NCBI GenBank assembly: GCA_023392795.1
Contig: JAEWNJ010000108.1
Span: 1-51,295, forward strand
DNA length: 51,295 nucleotides
Direction of reading: 5' to 3'
DNA from: Candidatus Cloacimonadota bacterium
GTDB taxonomy: Bacteria; Cloacimonadota; Cloacimonadia; Cloacimonadales; Cloacimonadaceae
Shown: positions 8,544-18,100 of the stretch, one piece after another
How positions within the stretch are numbered: the first letter of the stretch is position 1
How the letters are laid out: the number at the start of each line of letters is the position of its first letter
The notes under the pieces: model-generated
The model's input: only the letters and a program-made list of their open reading frames with translations
Told to the model about the DNA's origin: nothing
Database searches by the model: none
Program-made: the position numbers and the translations under genes

Positions 8544-10003
8544 TGCTTAGGTGTTTGCTGCTCCTGCTGTTTACCTTCAGCGGGCTCATCGCAGCTGAAA
8601 TCCGGGACGGTTTGCTGTATCTGGAGATCAATCTGGCATCATCTACCGAGCTGAACCTAAAGGCCAAAAGTGGCAGTATGGATCTGAGTGATGAGAGCAA
8701 GCTGTTTGAGAGCAGTGTAAGTGGTGATTTCAGAGTAAGCGTTGTAAACCCCGATGTCAGCTTCCTCTACGGGATCCTTGAGCGCAGCGAATCCACATCG
8801 CAAATCCAGAGCGCAGATACAGTGCAATCCTTTGCCTGGGTAGATGGAAAGCTGCTCATTAAGAACGAGATACGCTACTTTTATCCAGAGAGCTTCAGTA
8901 GTTCTGATTCTGCGCGCGCTTATGCCATCAAGCATGGCTATCCCTTCAGTAGCATCGTGGAGATTCCCATGGCAAATTCCACTCTGAAGGTGGAGGAAGC
9001 CACGGGTAGAGTTCACTATTTTGAAAGTCCCTTATCCTTGCACAGCACGGGGCAATTGGAGCTAAACGGCCTGACCTACGAAGGGGATTTTGTCCTGGAG
9101 GTGGCACATGGGAAACTGCAATTGAACCAATACGTAGCCTTGGAAGAATACATTGCCGGAGTACTGCCCAACGAGATTGGTCCCAACAGTCCTCTGGAAG
9201 CACTGAAGGCTCAGGCTGTCGCAGCTCGCACTCATGCTGTAAGCCTGCTCACAAACAACCGGCATAAAGAACAAGGCTATGATCTCTGTAGCAGCACCCA
9301 TTGCCAGGTGTATAAAGGCAAGCACTTGAGAAATCCACTCATTGAAGAAGCAGTAATGCAGAGTGCTTCAGAAATCCTGATCCTGGATGCCAGAGTGGCG
9401 GACGCTACATATCACAGCAGCTGCGGGGGGAAGACCGATTCCTCCGCCAACATCTGGAAAAGCAAGCCCTTACCGCATCTGAGTGGTTCCCTGTGTTACC
9501 CTGAGGCTGATGATTATGATCTTAGCACCGAAGAGGGCGTGGCTGCGTGGCTGGGGCATAAACCCGATACCACCGGAATGAGCTCTTGGGAAAGGGCGTC
9601 GTTATCTTGGAAACGTAGTATCAGCCGCAGCAAACTGGCGTCCAATCTGGGTCTGAATCAACTGCGTGAGATCCGCATCCTGAATCGTGGTGACTCCGGA
9701 AGAATCCTCAAAATGGCATTCATCGGAGAGCGCGAAGTGGTCCTGGACGGAGAATTCAAGATTCGCCAGGCCTTCGGAAACCTCCCTTCGTCTCTCTTTT
9801 ATCTACAAGGTATGCGTGGAACAGACAGATTCCAGCCTCCCTCACAGATTGAGATCTCGGGCAGGGGATCGGGGCATGGCGTAGGCCTGTGTCAGGTGGG
9901 AGCGCTTAGAAAAGCAAGGACTGGTATGACTTATGAAGAAATCCTGCAGAACTACTATCCCCATACCGTGATCAGCACGGATTGGATGCCCTATGAGCCA
10001 TGA
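8543..10003 (+). CDS. SpoIID/LytB-domain secreted peptidoglycan hydrolase
   Basis: SpoIID-domain proteins are lytic transglycosylases acting on peptidoglycan stripped of stem peptides. A signal peptide 'MLRCLLLLLFTFSGLIAAE' opens the protein. The SpoIID domain covers roughly residues 190-480, with 'LEEYIAGVLPNEIG' holding the catalytic Glu, 'ALKAQAVAARTHAVS', 'YHSSCGGKT' and the C-terminal 'GRGSGHGVGLCQVGA'. The ATG at 8543 overlaps the metG stop by one base and starts exactly at the signal peptide; an in-frame ATG at 8504, inside metG, would spoil the signal. The organism is not expected to sporulate; many non-sporulating bacteria keep such proteins for wall remodelling or for polar export steps. 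Confidence 0.9.
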   Translation: MLRCLLLLLFTFSGLIAAEIRDGLLYLEINLASSTELNLKAKSGSMDLSDESKLFESSVSGDFRVSVVNPDVSFLYGILERSESTSQIQSADTVQSFAWVDGKLLIKNEIRYFYPESFSSSDSARAYAIKHGYPFSSIVEIPMANSTLKVEEATGRVHYFESPLSLHSTGQLELNGLTYEGDFVLEVAHGKLQLNQYVALEEYIAGVLPNEIGPNSPLEALKAQAVAARTHAVSLLTNNRHKEQGYDLCSSTHCQVYKGKHLRNPLIEEAVMQSASEILILDARVADATYHSSCGGKTDSSANIWKSKPLPHLSGSLCYPEADDYDLSTEEGVAAWLGHKPDTTGMSSWERASLSWKRSISRSKLASNLGLNQLREIRILNRGDSGRILKMAFIGEREVVLDGEFKIRQAFGNLPSSLFYLQGMRGTDRFQPPSQIEISGRGSGHGVGLCQVGALRKARTGMTYEEILQNYYPHTVISTDWMPYEP

Positions 10004-10874
10004 TACTCTGTATCGCGGGACCATTCACAATGATCAGTTTCGCCTGTTTGCCGTCGATTGCACTGCTACAGTCCAGCAGGCCAGAGATTTACACGATCTT
10101 AGCCCTTTGCCGTCCATCCTGTTGGGCAGATTGATTTGCGCAGCAGCTCTGATGAGCGGAGAGCTAAAGGCTCCCAGAGCCGAACTGAGCCTTAGGGTGC
10201 AGGGGGATGGCCCACTCAAAGGCGCAATCGCCCTAGCCGATAAAGAGGGGAATATCAAAGCCTATGCCTATGAACCCAAATTGTGGCTGGAACCGCCAAG
10301 TGAGAACCTGCAGGTGGGTAAAAACCTCGGTAAGGGGATCATGACCATCATGAGGCAGAGCGGATTACAAACACTATACAACGGACACATCGAACTCGTC
10401 AGTGGAGAGATCGCAGAGGATCTGGCTCATTATTATCAGCAAAGCGAACAGATTGCCTCAGCGGTAAACCTGGGCGTCCTCATCAATCAGGAGGCGCGGA
10501 TATGCGCTGCGGGAGGCTTTATAATCCAGCAGCTGCCCTTTGCCGATCCTGCGATCGCGGAAACGATCGATCAAAACCTCCATCGTACTCCCAATGTGTC
10601 CGATCTCATGGATATGGGGATGAGCCTTCCAGACATCCTCGAAAAGTTTGTGCTTAAAGGGGTTGGATACCGCATTACCAATGAAACAGAAGTCCGCTAT
10701 CACTGCAATTGCAGCAAGGATCGCTTTGCCCGGGCGTTGATGCTGCTGGGGATAGCAGAACTGGAGGAGATGCGGGAAGGGATTACCCCCCTGTGTCATT
10801 ATTGCAGCAAGAGTTATCACTTCACCGGTGAGGAGATAGCTGATATTATCAACGCATTGGAGGTTTCCAAATGA
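9993..10874 (+). CDS. hslO: Hsp33 redox-regulated chaperonin
   Basis: Hsp33 is a cytoplasmic holdase activated by oxidation, when its C-terminal zinc centre releases the metal and forms disulfides. The 293-residue protein has the Hsp33 core and the four-cysteine switch Cys238-x-Cys240 and Cys268-x-x-Cys271 ('CNC', 'CHYC'). It starts eleven bases inside the end of the SpoIID gene, and its stop overlaps the next start (ATGA), so it is part of the same transcript. In an anaerobe a sensor of oxidative damage makes sense, but nothing in the DNA shows specific regulation. Confidence 0.96.
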   Translation: MSHDTLYRGTIHNDQFRLFAVDCTATVQQARDLHDLSPLPSILLGRLICAAALMSGELKAPRAELSLRVQGDGPLKGAIALADKEGNIKAYAYEPKLWLEPPSENLQVGKNLGKGIMTIMRQSGLQTLYNGHIELVSGEIAEDLAHYYQQSEQIASAVNLGVLINQEARICAAGGFIIQQLPFADPAIAETIDQNLHRTPNVSDLMDMGMSLPDILEKFVLKGVGYRITNETEVRYHCNCSKDRFARALMLLGIAELEEMREGITPLCHYCSKSYHFTGEEIADIINALEVSK

Positions 10875-13585
10875 AGCGTGTTGTGGCACTAATCATTACG
10901 ACGTCATTCCTGCTCTCAGTGCTGGGGGCAGTCCCGGCTGATGATTTACGGTTCCTGATGGATCGAGAGCAGTATCACATGATTGATAAATACTGGAGTG
11001 ATTTCTCCGCTCTCGCCGCTTCGTCGGACATCGAGGAACGGAAACTGCTGCTGGAGTACGCCCAGAGAGATAATAAACTGGATTTGGCTTCTGATCTGCA
11101 TTACTCAATGGCGCGTGATTTCGCCTCGCTGGAGGATGCCCTGCAATGGTTGATCCTGCAGAGTGCTACCGAGGTCGATTCCACGGAACTGGCGCTGAAG
11201 GCCACGATTTTGGCCAGAGCTTTCACAGCTCCCGCGGATTCATTGATCTTTGCTTACTATGCCAGTGGGGACGGGGATGAAGCTTTGCTTTCGCGCATCC
11301 AGACCTTGCCCCAATACAACGATGTAATCGAAGCCTCAGCCAAGAGTTATCTGGACGAGATATCCTCATCTGCCAGCTCGTATGAAGCACTTGAACTCAT
11401 CGGGGATTTCTATGCCAGCTATCCTGCCTCAAAATGGCAGCAAGCCGCTTTTTACTTTGAACTCATGCATTTGAGCAATTTGAAGGACTATCGTGCCATG
11501 CAAGGTGCGATCTATGAACAGCAGTTCAATTCCCCCGCCCATGCTTACATCGCCTCTCTCTTCTGGATGAGTCCATCCGCTCGCAGAGCACAGTGCGAAT
11601 CCGACAGCACCAGTATCCTAAATCAAAACCTGGTTTATCGAGCTCAGAAAGCCCTGTTTGTGGCTTCTCAATATGACCGGGCGAGTGTTTTGTTTGACGA
11701 TTATGCCAAAGGTGAATGGGCATCCCGAGTGCAGTTACAACTGGCCAAATCCATCTATTACTACAAGGTTTCCGGCTATGAAGACACACATACGTCTTTT
11801 GGCAGCCTCTATGGAGATGAGCCGGGTTTGATCGGGCTCTATGCGAAGCCAACCAAGGATTTCGATGGCCTTTTTGCTGCCCTGGATAAGGTGAAGTTCA
11901 CTCATAATGATCGGGGAGAACTGGCAGAGTATCATTATTGGCGGGGAAAGGCAAACGCGCTGTTCAGAAACGATAAAAGCCGCAAGGCTGCGATTGAGGA
12001 CTTCGGTAAATGCCTGATCTATGGAGCTCCCCGCAATCCCTACGATGCCAACGCTTTGGATATGATCGCCCGCTTGCTCGAAGACCTTGGCATCCAGCAA
12101 AGCCCCCTGGAGTACCTCCGCCAGACTTATGGGTATCAGGGTATCACTTTTGAAGATTCAAACGGCCCCGATCTCCCTTACAGCAGAGTCGCCATAGCTG
12201 ATTATGACAATGATGGCTTGCTTGATCTGTTGTATAATGGCAATCACATCTATCACAATGAAGGCGATATGTATTTCAAAGCCCTGAGTGACAGCGGCGC
12301 TGTAGCTGCGCTCAATTCAAACGGCGGCTTGTGGGCAGATTTTAACCTGGATGGCAAACTGGATATCATGAGTATATCTCACGATGCCGATGGTAATGGT
12401 GAGGCCTTGCTCAAAGCCCAGGGTGAAGGGCAATTTGTGAAGGTCAATGAACGCGCCGGCGAGATCGACAATGGCTATCCCACCGAAGGGGCAGCTTTTA
12501 TCGATATCGATGGCAAGGGTTATCCCTCACTGTATCTGGCAAATTATGAGACCTGGCAACAGCGCAGTGGGTATCCCGACAATTTCTTTCATAATGATGG
12601 CGGCTACTTCACAGATCAGAGTTCCAGGCGAGGTTTTCTGGAGCCTGTTTATGCCACCGAACCCGGCCTGGCGGGACGTGGTGTGGCTCCTGCTGATTTT
12701 GACAATGACGGAGCCCAGGAAATCCTGGTAACCAATTACCGGCTAAACCGAAACTTCCTCTTCAAGCAGACCGACAGCCTGTTTGTAGATGTCGCCGCAT
12801 TGTACGGGGTGACCGGGAAGTACAAGGACGGTTATTACGGACACAGTATCGGTGCAGACTGGGGTGATATCGACAATGATGGAGATCTGGATCTGTTTAT
12901 AGCCAATCTGGCGCATCCCCGTTTCATCGAAATCTCAGACGTCAGTCAACTGCTGAGAAACGATGGCTTGCGCAGTAGGGTGGTAGGCGCAGATACTCTG
13001 TATTACTGGCTATTCACAGATATCACGAAAGATGCCGGGATCACTTATGACGAATTGCACAGTGAACCTCTCTTCTTTGATGCGGATAACGACGGGGATC
13101 TGGACCTCTACATCACTTCTGTTTACGAGAATGAACGCAGCTACCTGTATCGCAACAATGGAGATAACACCTTTACGGACATCACCTTCCTTGCCGGGGC
13201 CAGGGTTTACAACGGCTGGTCTTGTGCCACAGGCGATCTCAATCGCGATGGCAAGCTCGACCTGGTGGTGGGTAGTGGCAGCGGCAGCAAGATCCTGGCC
13301 AATGTAACCAACACCAGGAATCGATCCATTACTCTAAAGCCCATTCGCAAAAGCGGTGAAGTGGATTTAGTTTACTATGCTGCCGATATGCCGGATCATC
13401 CAAACAGCCCCGCTTTCGGTAGCAGAGTCATGCTCTGGAAAGAAGGCACCAGAGGCAAACGGCAAGTCCTGATCAGAGAACTGTCCTCCGCCAAGGGGAC
13501 TACCACGCAAAACGCCCCGGAACTGCATTTTGGACTGGGCGAGGCCAATAAATTTGGGTATCAGTTATGGCAGCCCCAGCCCTGA
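10871..13585 (+). CDS. Secreted FG-GAP/VCBS repeat protein with ASPIC/UnbV-like C-terminus
   Basis: The 904-residue protein begins with a signal peptide (MKRVVALIITTSFLLSVLGA). Residues ~25-410 look like a helical solenoid rich in Ala, Leu and aromatic residues, with no exact TPR consensus. From about 441 to 790 come six calcium-loop-type FG-GAP/VCBS units, for example 'ADYDNDGLLDLL', 'DFNLDGKLDIM', 'DIDNDGDLDLF' and 'DADNDGDLDLY', which build a beta-propeller. The end ('AFGSRVMLWKEG' to 'PELHFGLGEAN') resembles the ASPIC/UnbV domain. There is no FlgD-like sorting tail, unlike other secreted proteins in the window. Function is unknown; adhesion or carbohydrate or protein binding at the surface is typical of the fold. 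It overlaps hslO by four bases and the next gene by nineteen. Confidence 0.85.
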   Translation: MKRVVALIITTSFLLSVLGAVPADDLRFLMDREQYHMIDKYWSDFSALAASSDIEERKLLLEYAQRDNKLDLASDLHYSMARDFASLEDALQWLILQSATEVDSTELALKATILARAFTAPADSLIFAYYASGDGDEALLSRIQTLPQYNDVIEASAKSYLDEISSSASSYEALELIGDFYASYPASKWQQAAFYFELMHLSNLKDYRAMQGAIYEQQFNSPAHAYIASLFWMSPSARRAQCESDSTSILNQNLVYRAQKALFVASQYDRASVLFDDYAKGEWASRVQLQLAKSIYYYKVSGYEDTHTSFGSLYGDEPGLIGLYAKPTKDFDGLFAALDKVKFTHNDRGELAEYHYWRGKANALFRNDKSRKAAIEDFGKCLIYGAPRNPYDANALDMIARLLEDLGIQQSPLEYLRQTYGYQGITFEDSNGPDLPYSRVAIADYDNDGLLDLLYNGNHIYHNEGDMYFKALSDSGAVAALNSNGGLWADFNLDGKLDIMSISHDADGNGEALLKAQGEGQFVKVNERAGEIDNGYPTEGAAFIDIDGKGYPSLYLANYETWQQRSGYPDNFFHNDGGYFTDQSSRRGFLEPVYATEPGLAGRGVAPADFDNDGAQEILVTNYRLNRNFLFKQTDSLFVDVAALYGVTGKYKDGYYGHSIGADWGDIDNDGDLDLFIANLAHPRFIEISDVSQLLRNDGLRSRVVGADTLYYWLFTDITKDAGITYDELHSEPLFFDADNDGDLDLYITSVYENERSYLYRNNGDNTFTDITFLAGARVYNGWSCATGDLNRDGKLDLVVGSGSGSKILANVTNTRNRSITLKPIRKSGEVDLVYYAADMPDHPNSPAFGSRVMLWKEGTRGKRQVLIRELSSAKGTTTQNAPELHFGLGEANKFGYQLWQPQP

Positions 13586-14808
13586 GAAACATCCGCTGCG
13601 CAGCATTTAACCCCATCAGCGCTACCGAAACGGTCTTTATACCCGATGCGGTGATCTCTACCAAGGATGGCTATATCACGGCTCTCACACCATTTCACGA
13701 TTATCAGGGTGATTGGGAGGACTATCGGGGCACCATCTGCCTTCCCGGCTTCATCGATCTGCATGTGCATCTCTCGCAATACCGCATTCGGGGGATTTAT
13801 CGGCCTGCACTGTTACCCTGGCTGAACCATACCGTCTTCCCTGAAGAAGAGAAATCCCGCGATCCGGAGTATGCCTGCCAGCTCAGCCGTGATTTCTTTG
13901 CTGCCCTGTGGCGGAGAGGAACCACCTATTCTGTCCAATACACCGCTCCATACCGTGAGGCTGCCGATATAGCCTTCGCAGTGGCTCGCGAGATGGGAGT
14001 GCAGGCAAAGATCGGGATGACCATGATGGATATGAATAGTCCTGAGGGTCTGCAGCAAAGCACCGATTATGCCCTAAAGAACAGCTTTGAATTGTGTGAA
14101 TTGCACTCCGATGATATGCTGGGTTACATCTTTACGCCGCGCTTCGCGCCCACTTGCTCCCAGATCCTGATGCGGGAAGTGGGTTCTTATGCCCGCACGC
14201 ATGAGGCTTTCATCCAGACCCATTTATCGGAAAATCCCGATGAGATACGATGGGTAAAGGACATCTTTGGTAAAGCTTCTTACACCGCGGTATATCAGGA
14301 ATATGGCATCCTCGGTCCACGCACCATTTTGGGACACGCCATACACCTGAACGATGCGGAATTGGCCTTGATCAAAGACAGTGGTTCTGCCATAGCTCAT
14401 TGTCCCGATTCGAACTTCTATCTGAAGAGCGGGGAGTATCCCCTGCAGAGGATCAGCGCCGCAGGAATCCCCTTCGGCCTGGGGAGTGATGTGGGAGCTG
14501 GTACTACCTTGAATATGCTCTATCATGCCAAACAGATGAATTTCCGTCAGAGCCAACATCCGATTTTACCGGAGGAAATGCTCTGGCGTATCACTGGCGC
14601 GAACGCACAAATCCTAGGTTTGGAGGGGAAGATTGGCTCGTTATCACCAGGCTGTCAGGCAGATTTGCTATTCTTCGCTCCTCCATCTGGATTTGCGATA
14701 GGGGCAGAGAGCCTCAGCCAGTTATGCTTTCTCAGCGAGGATTTTTGCCTCAAAGAAGTACTAGTGAAGGGATTGGTGAAGTATCATTCAGAATGCAGTA
14801 AGGCCTGA
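13567..14808 (+). CDS. guaD: Guanine deaminase (amidohydrolase family)
   Basis: Guanine deaminase hydrolyses guanine to xanthine and ammonia. The 413-residue amidohydrolase shows metal ligands His66 and His68 in 'PGFIDLHVHLSQY', then 'FTPRFAPTCS', 'QTHLSEN', 'LGHAIHL', 'IAHCPDSNFYLKSG' and 'GLGSDVGAGT', a set typical of guanine deaminases rather than chlorohydrolases or cytosine deaminases. The start lies inside the end of the FG-GAP gene. Together with the XdhC gene at the left edge it suggests that purine bases are used as nitrogen or energy source, although no xanthine dehydrogenase is seen. An S-adenosylhomocysteine/MTA deaminase is the main alternative. Confidence 0.85.
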   Translation: MAAPALRNIRCAAFNPISATETVFIPDAVISTKDGYITALTPFHDYQGDWEDYRGTICLPGFIDLHVHLSQYRIRGIYRPALLPWLNHTVFPEEEKSRDPEYACQLSRDFFAALWRRGTTYSVQYTAPYREAADIAFAVAREMGVQAKIGMTMMDMNSPEGLQQSTDYALKNSFELCELHSDDMLGYIFTPRFAPTCSQILMREVGSYARTHEAFIQTHLSENPDEIRWVKDIFGKASYTAVYQEYGILGPRTILGHAIHLNDAELALIKDSGSAIAHCPDSNFYLKSGEYPLQRISAAGIPFGLGSDVGAGTTLNMLYHAKQMNFRQSQHPILPEEMLWRITGANAQILGLEGKIGSLSPGCQADLLFFAPPSGFAIGAESLSQLCFLSEDFCLKEVLVKGLVKYHSECSKA

Positions 14809-14856
14809 TTAGCTTGTCATGCCTGGAACTGCCCTTTGCCCCAGCACAGATCAGCA

Positions 14857-14890
14857 AAAGGAGCCTATGAGGCTTGTACTGTGCTCCTTT
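14857..14890 (+). terminator. Possible terminator hairpin after guanine deaminase
   Basis: AAAGGAGC (14857-14864) pairs perfectly with GCTCCTTT (14883-14890), with a smaller AGCCT-ATG-AGGCT hairpin nested inside. The run of T after the stem is only three bases, so termination is uncertain. Confidence 0.35.
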
Positions 14891-14920
14891 GACGGCGTTT
14901 GTCACATCATTATCTAACCT

Positions 14921-14982
14921 TTATCAAGCCTTTATAGTTAAGGCTTAATTTGGGCTTGATAATCACTTGATCGGGAGCTTGA
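14921..14982. promoter_or_regulatory. Alternative stem-loops and spaced CTTGA motifs upstream of the repeat-protein gene
   Basis: TTATCAAGCC (14921-14930) is the exact inverted complement of GGCTTGATAA (14953-14962). AAGCCTT (14926-14932) can instead pair with AAGGCTT (14940-14946), so two exclusive folds are possible. CTTGA occurs at 14955, 14966 and 14978, spaced 11 and 12 bases, close to one helical turn. This fits either a leader-RNA switch or an operator for the gene starting at 15101. No known riboswitch class was recognised. Confidence 0.4.
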
Positions 14983-15088
14983 AAGGGGAATCCAATCGAG
15001 TTTTGGAATCCTTCTTGCATCTTAGGGCATAAGCGCTGTGCGCTCAGGTTTGATCTCAAACCGATCTTGATATAAATGTATGAAATAC

Positions 15089-15094
15089 AAGGAG
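15089..15094 (+). promoter_or_regulatory. Ribosome binding site deciding a GTG start
   Basis: AAGGAG ends six bases before GTG at 15101. The in-frame ATG at 15080 lies upstream of this site and the ATG at 15095 directly abuts it, so GTG 15101 is the most likely start of the repeat protein. Confidence 0.65.
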
Positions 15095-15100
15095 ATGTCT

Positions 15101-18100
15101 GTGAAACACATAAGCCTTGCAATCTTGCTGCTCATGATAGTGGCTTTGTTACCTGCGGCTCTACAATGGCCTGAACCCATCGCGGTCAGACAGGGTGTGA
15201 ATATTGAATGGTTCCGTACGGGAACCGAAACCAACGATGGCGGTGCCATCTACGTATGGAGCGATACCAAGCTTGGAGAGCGCGATCTATGGGCTCAAAA
15301 AGTGGATGCCAATGGCAACATGGTATGGGGAAGTCCGGTACTCGTGGACGGTAAACCTGATCGTCAGGAAGATCCTGTGATCACTCGTACTTCGGACAAT
15401 AACTACATCATCGCCTGGATCGACTTTTCTGACGACCTCGATGGTAATGTTTACGCTCAAAAATTGAACAACAACGGCGAACTGCTCTGGCAGCAGGGCG
15501 GTAAACCGGTTTGCGCCATTCCCAGTATGCAATTGGGGCTAAATATGGAAGCTGACGACAATGGCGGAGCTTTCATCATTTGGGGAGACAGCCGTAATCC
15601 CAGCAAAGATCTCTATGCGCAAAGACTTTCCTCCAGCGGAGATCCACTCTGGACCCTCAATGGTATTCCAGTGGCCGATGGCCCCGGTGATGAAGTGCAA
15701 AACACCATGCTTCCTGACGGTCAGGGTGGCATGATCATGGGCTATACTTATACCTACGTAGGCGAAGCTGATGTTTATGCCAAACGTTTTGACGGAAATG
15801 GCGTTATGACCTGGACCGAAGCGATGCCGCTGGCAATCACTCCCGGCAGTCAATCAGGAGTTCGCCTTGCCGCCATGACCGGAGGTGAATTTGTTTACAC
15901 TTGGACGGATCAACGTAGCGGGGACATGGATATCTACGCTCAGAAAGTGAACATTGCAGGCAATATGCTGTGGAGCAATCCCTTCATAGTGTATGGCGAT
16001 CAGGATGCCTCCACTCCATATCAGCAGGATAATCCCAGGATTCAAGCGACATCAGATAATGCCGTTGTGATCGCGTGGGAAGATAAACGCGTGGATCATG
16101 ACAATGGCGATCTGTATGCCCAAAAGCTCGCCGCTGATGGCAGTAAACTGTGGGGCGCTGACGGTATCTCCGTGGCAGCAGGAGAGTTTGCTCAGAGCGG
16201 ACAACGTATGGATTCGGACGGGAACGGCGGAGTCTATATCGTATGGGACGATCTGCGCAATGGCAATACTCCCAATGATGACATTTACGCTCAGCACCTA
16301 AACTCCGCCGGTCAGGCACAATGGACCGCAGGAGGCAGATCGATCTGCAGTATGCCGTTTGAACAAAATGGCAGCCTCGTCAAGGTGGCTGACGGCAATG
16401 TATTTATTAACTGGATGGATCTGAGAAATGGCAGCGTCGGAATCTATTACCAGGTTATCAACGCTGCAGGTCAGCCTCAGCTTGCCGAGAACGGAGCTCA
16501 GGTTTTTTGGGGTCTCAGTGGAGATACTCCCAAAGGCCAGTATCAGATTCTGCCTCGCTCTAATGATCTGGTAATTGTTTGGCAGGATACTCGCTATGCA
16601 AACGATGGCTATCGAATATTCTTCCAGGTGATGAATCAAGATGGTACAATGATGTTTGCTGAAAACGGTGTTCCTCTCACTCTTCAGGGTGGTGGAACTC
16701 AGGAAAATCCGCACGCGGTAGTCACCCCCGATGGTCACTTTGCCGTGGTATGGGTGGATGGACGCGAGGGCGACCCCAATATCTATGCCCAATTGATCAG
16801 TCCTACCGGTGAAAGACTGTGGGGCGACAACGGAATGAAGATGACCGCGAACGTACCACTGAGCCAAAAAGAACCCCGTATCAGCTGGTTCAACGATTCC
16901 TTCTATGTTGGCTGGTCCACATGGGATCAGTATAACTCCAACTATTATTACCATGTTTATGGTCAACGCATCCAGAATAACAACAAGCTCTGGGGTGAAG
17001 ACGGAGTGATGGTTTCCTGGTTGCCGGACGACGAGCAGAACAATGAATGCGTACTAAGAAGCCTGGTCGACGACATGTACGTGTGGGATCGCTCTCATCC
17101 TAGCGGAGCCAGCACTATTTGGGCGAAGAGAATGGCTCCTGACGGCACTACTCCTGCGGGCTGGGAAGACATGGGTCTGCAGACCACCAACCTCACCGCC
17201 TGGAATCAACAATTGCTTCCTGTGGCTGAACGCACCCCAAATGGTATTTTCGTGATGTGGAAGGATTTGCGGGATGACTATATCTTCAATTTCTTCGGTC
17301 AGCATATCTCCCGGGATGGCGAACGTCTGTGGGCAGATACCGGGGTGAATCTCGCCGATCGTAGCCGCGAACAGGAGTTACCATCCATCGCTGTTTCCAG
17401 AAACGGCATTTCCTTTGCATGGTGTGAAAACATCAATGGCATGCACGATATTGGCGCACATAAGTATTCCTTCCCAGGACAGCCTTTGTGGGGGGATCTG
17501 GGCTATATGGTGGTGGAAAAAGACACCACCCAAAGCCACCCGACTCTGGCAGCCTTTGAAGGTAACGGTATGATACTGGCCTGGACTGAGTATCTGGCGA
17601 TAGAAAGCGATATATACTACGATTATCTGAATGCTAACGGCAGCAGAGTTTACGGCGGTGGGGGACAGATCGTTACCGCTGCATCCAAAGGTCAATACGA
17701 ACCTAAAGCCGTGGTTCTGAATGATGTTGCCTATCTGATTTGGGCAGATGGTATCAGCAGCGGAAAAACTGAAATCCTTGGCTTATATGCCCAGAAGGTC
17801 AACAATGAGACTTTATCCAATGATGATCCCCACGGCAGTCCGATGGCGGGATTAAGTTTGAAGCAGAACTATCCGAATCCCTTCAATCCCCATACCAACA
17901 TCGCATTAAGCCTGCCCCAGAAATCGGACTTACAGCTCAAGATCTATAATGCCAAAGGACAGCTGGTAAAAGAGCTGTTCCGCGGTGAATTGGCAAAGGG
18001 AGATCACTCTTTCTCCTGGAACGGTACCGATGATTCCGGTCGTAGCGTAGCCAGCGGCGTTTATTTCTATACTGCCCAGAGCAATGATACCAGGATAAGC

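Noticed and set aside
8543..10003. Evidence for sporulation from the SpoIID domain
   Set aside because: SpoIID/LytB domains are widespread in non-sporulating bacteria and no other sporulation gene is present.
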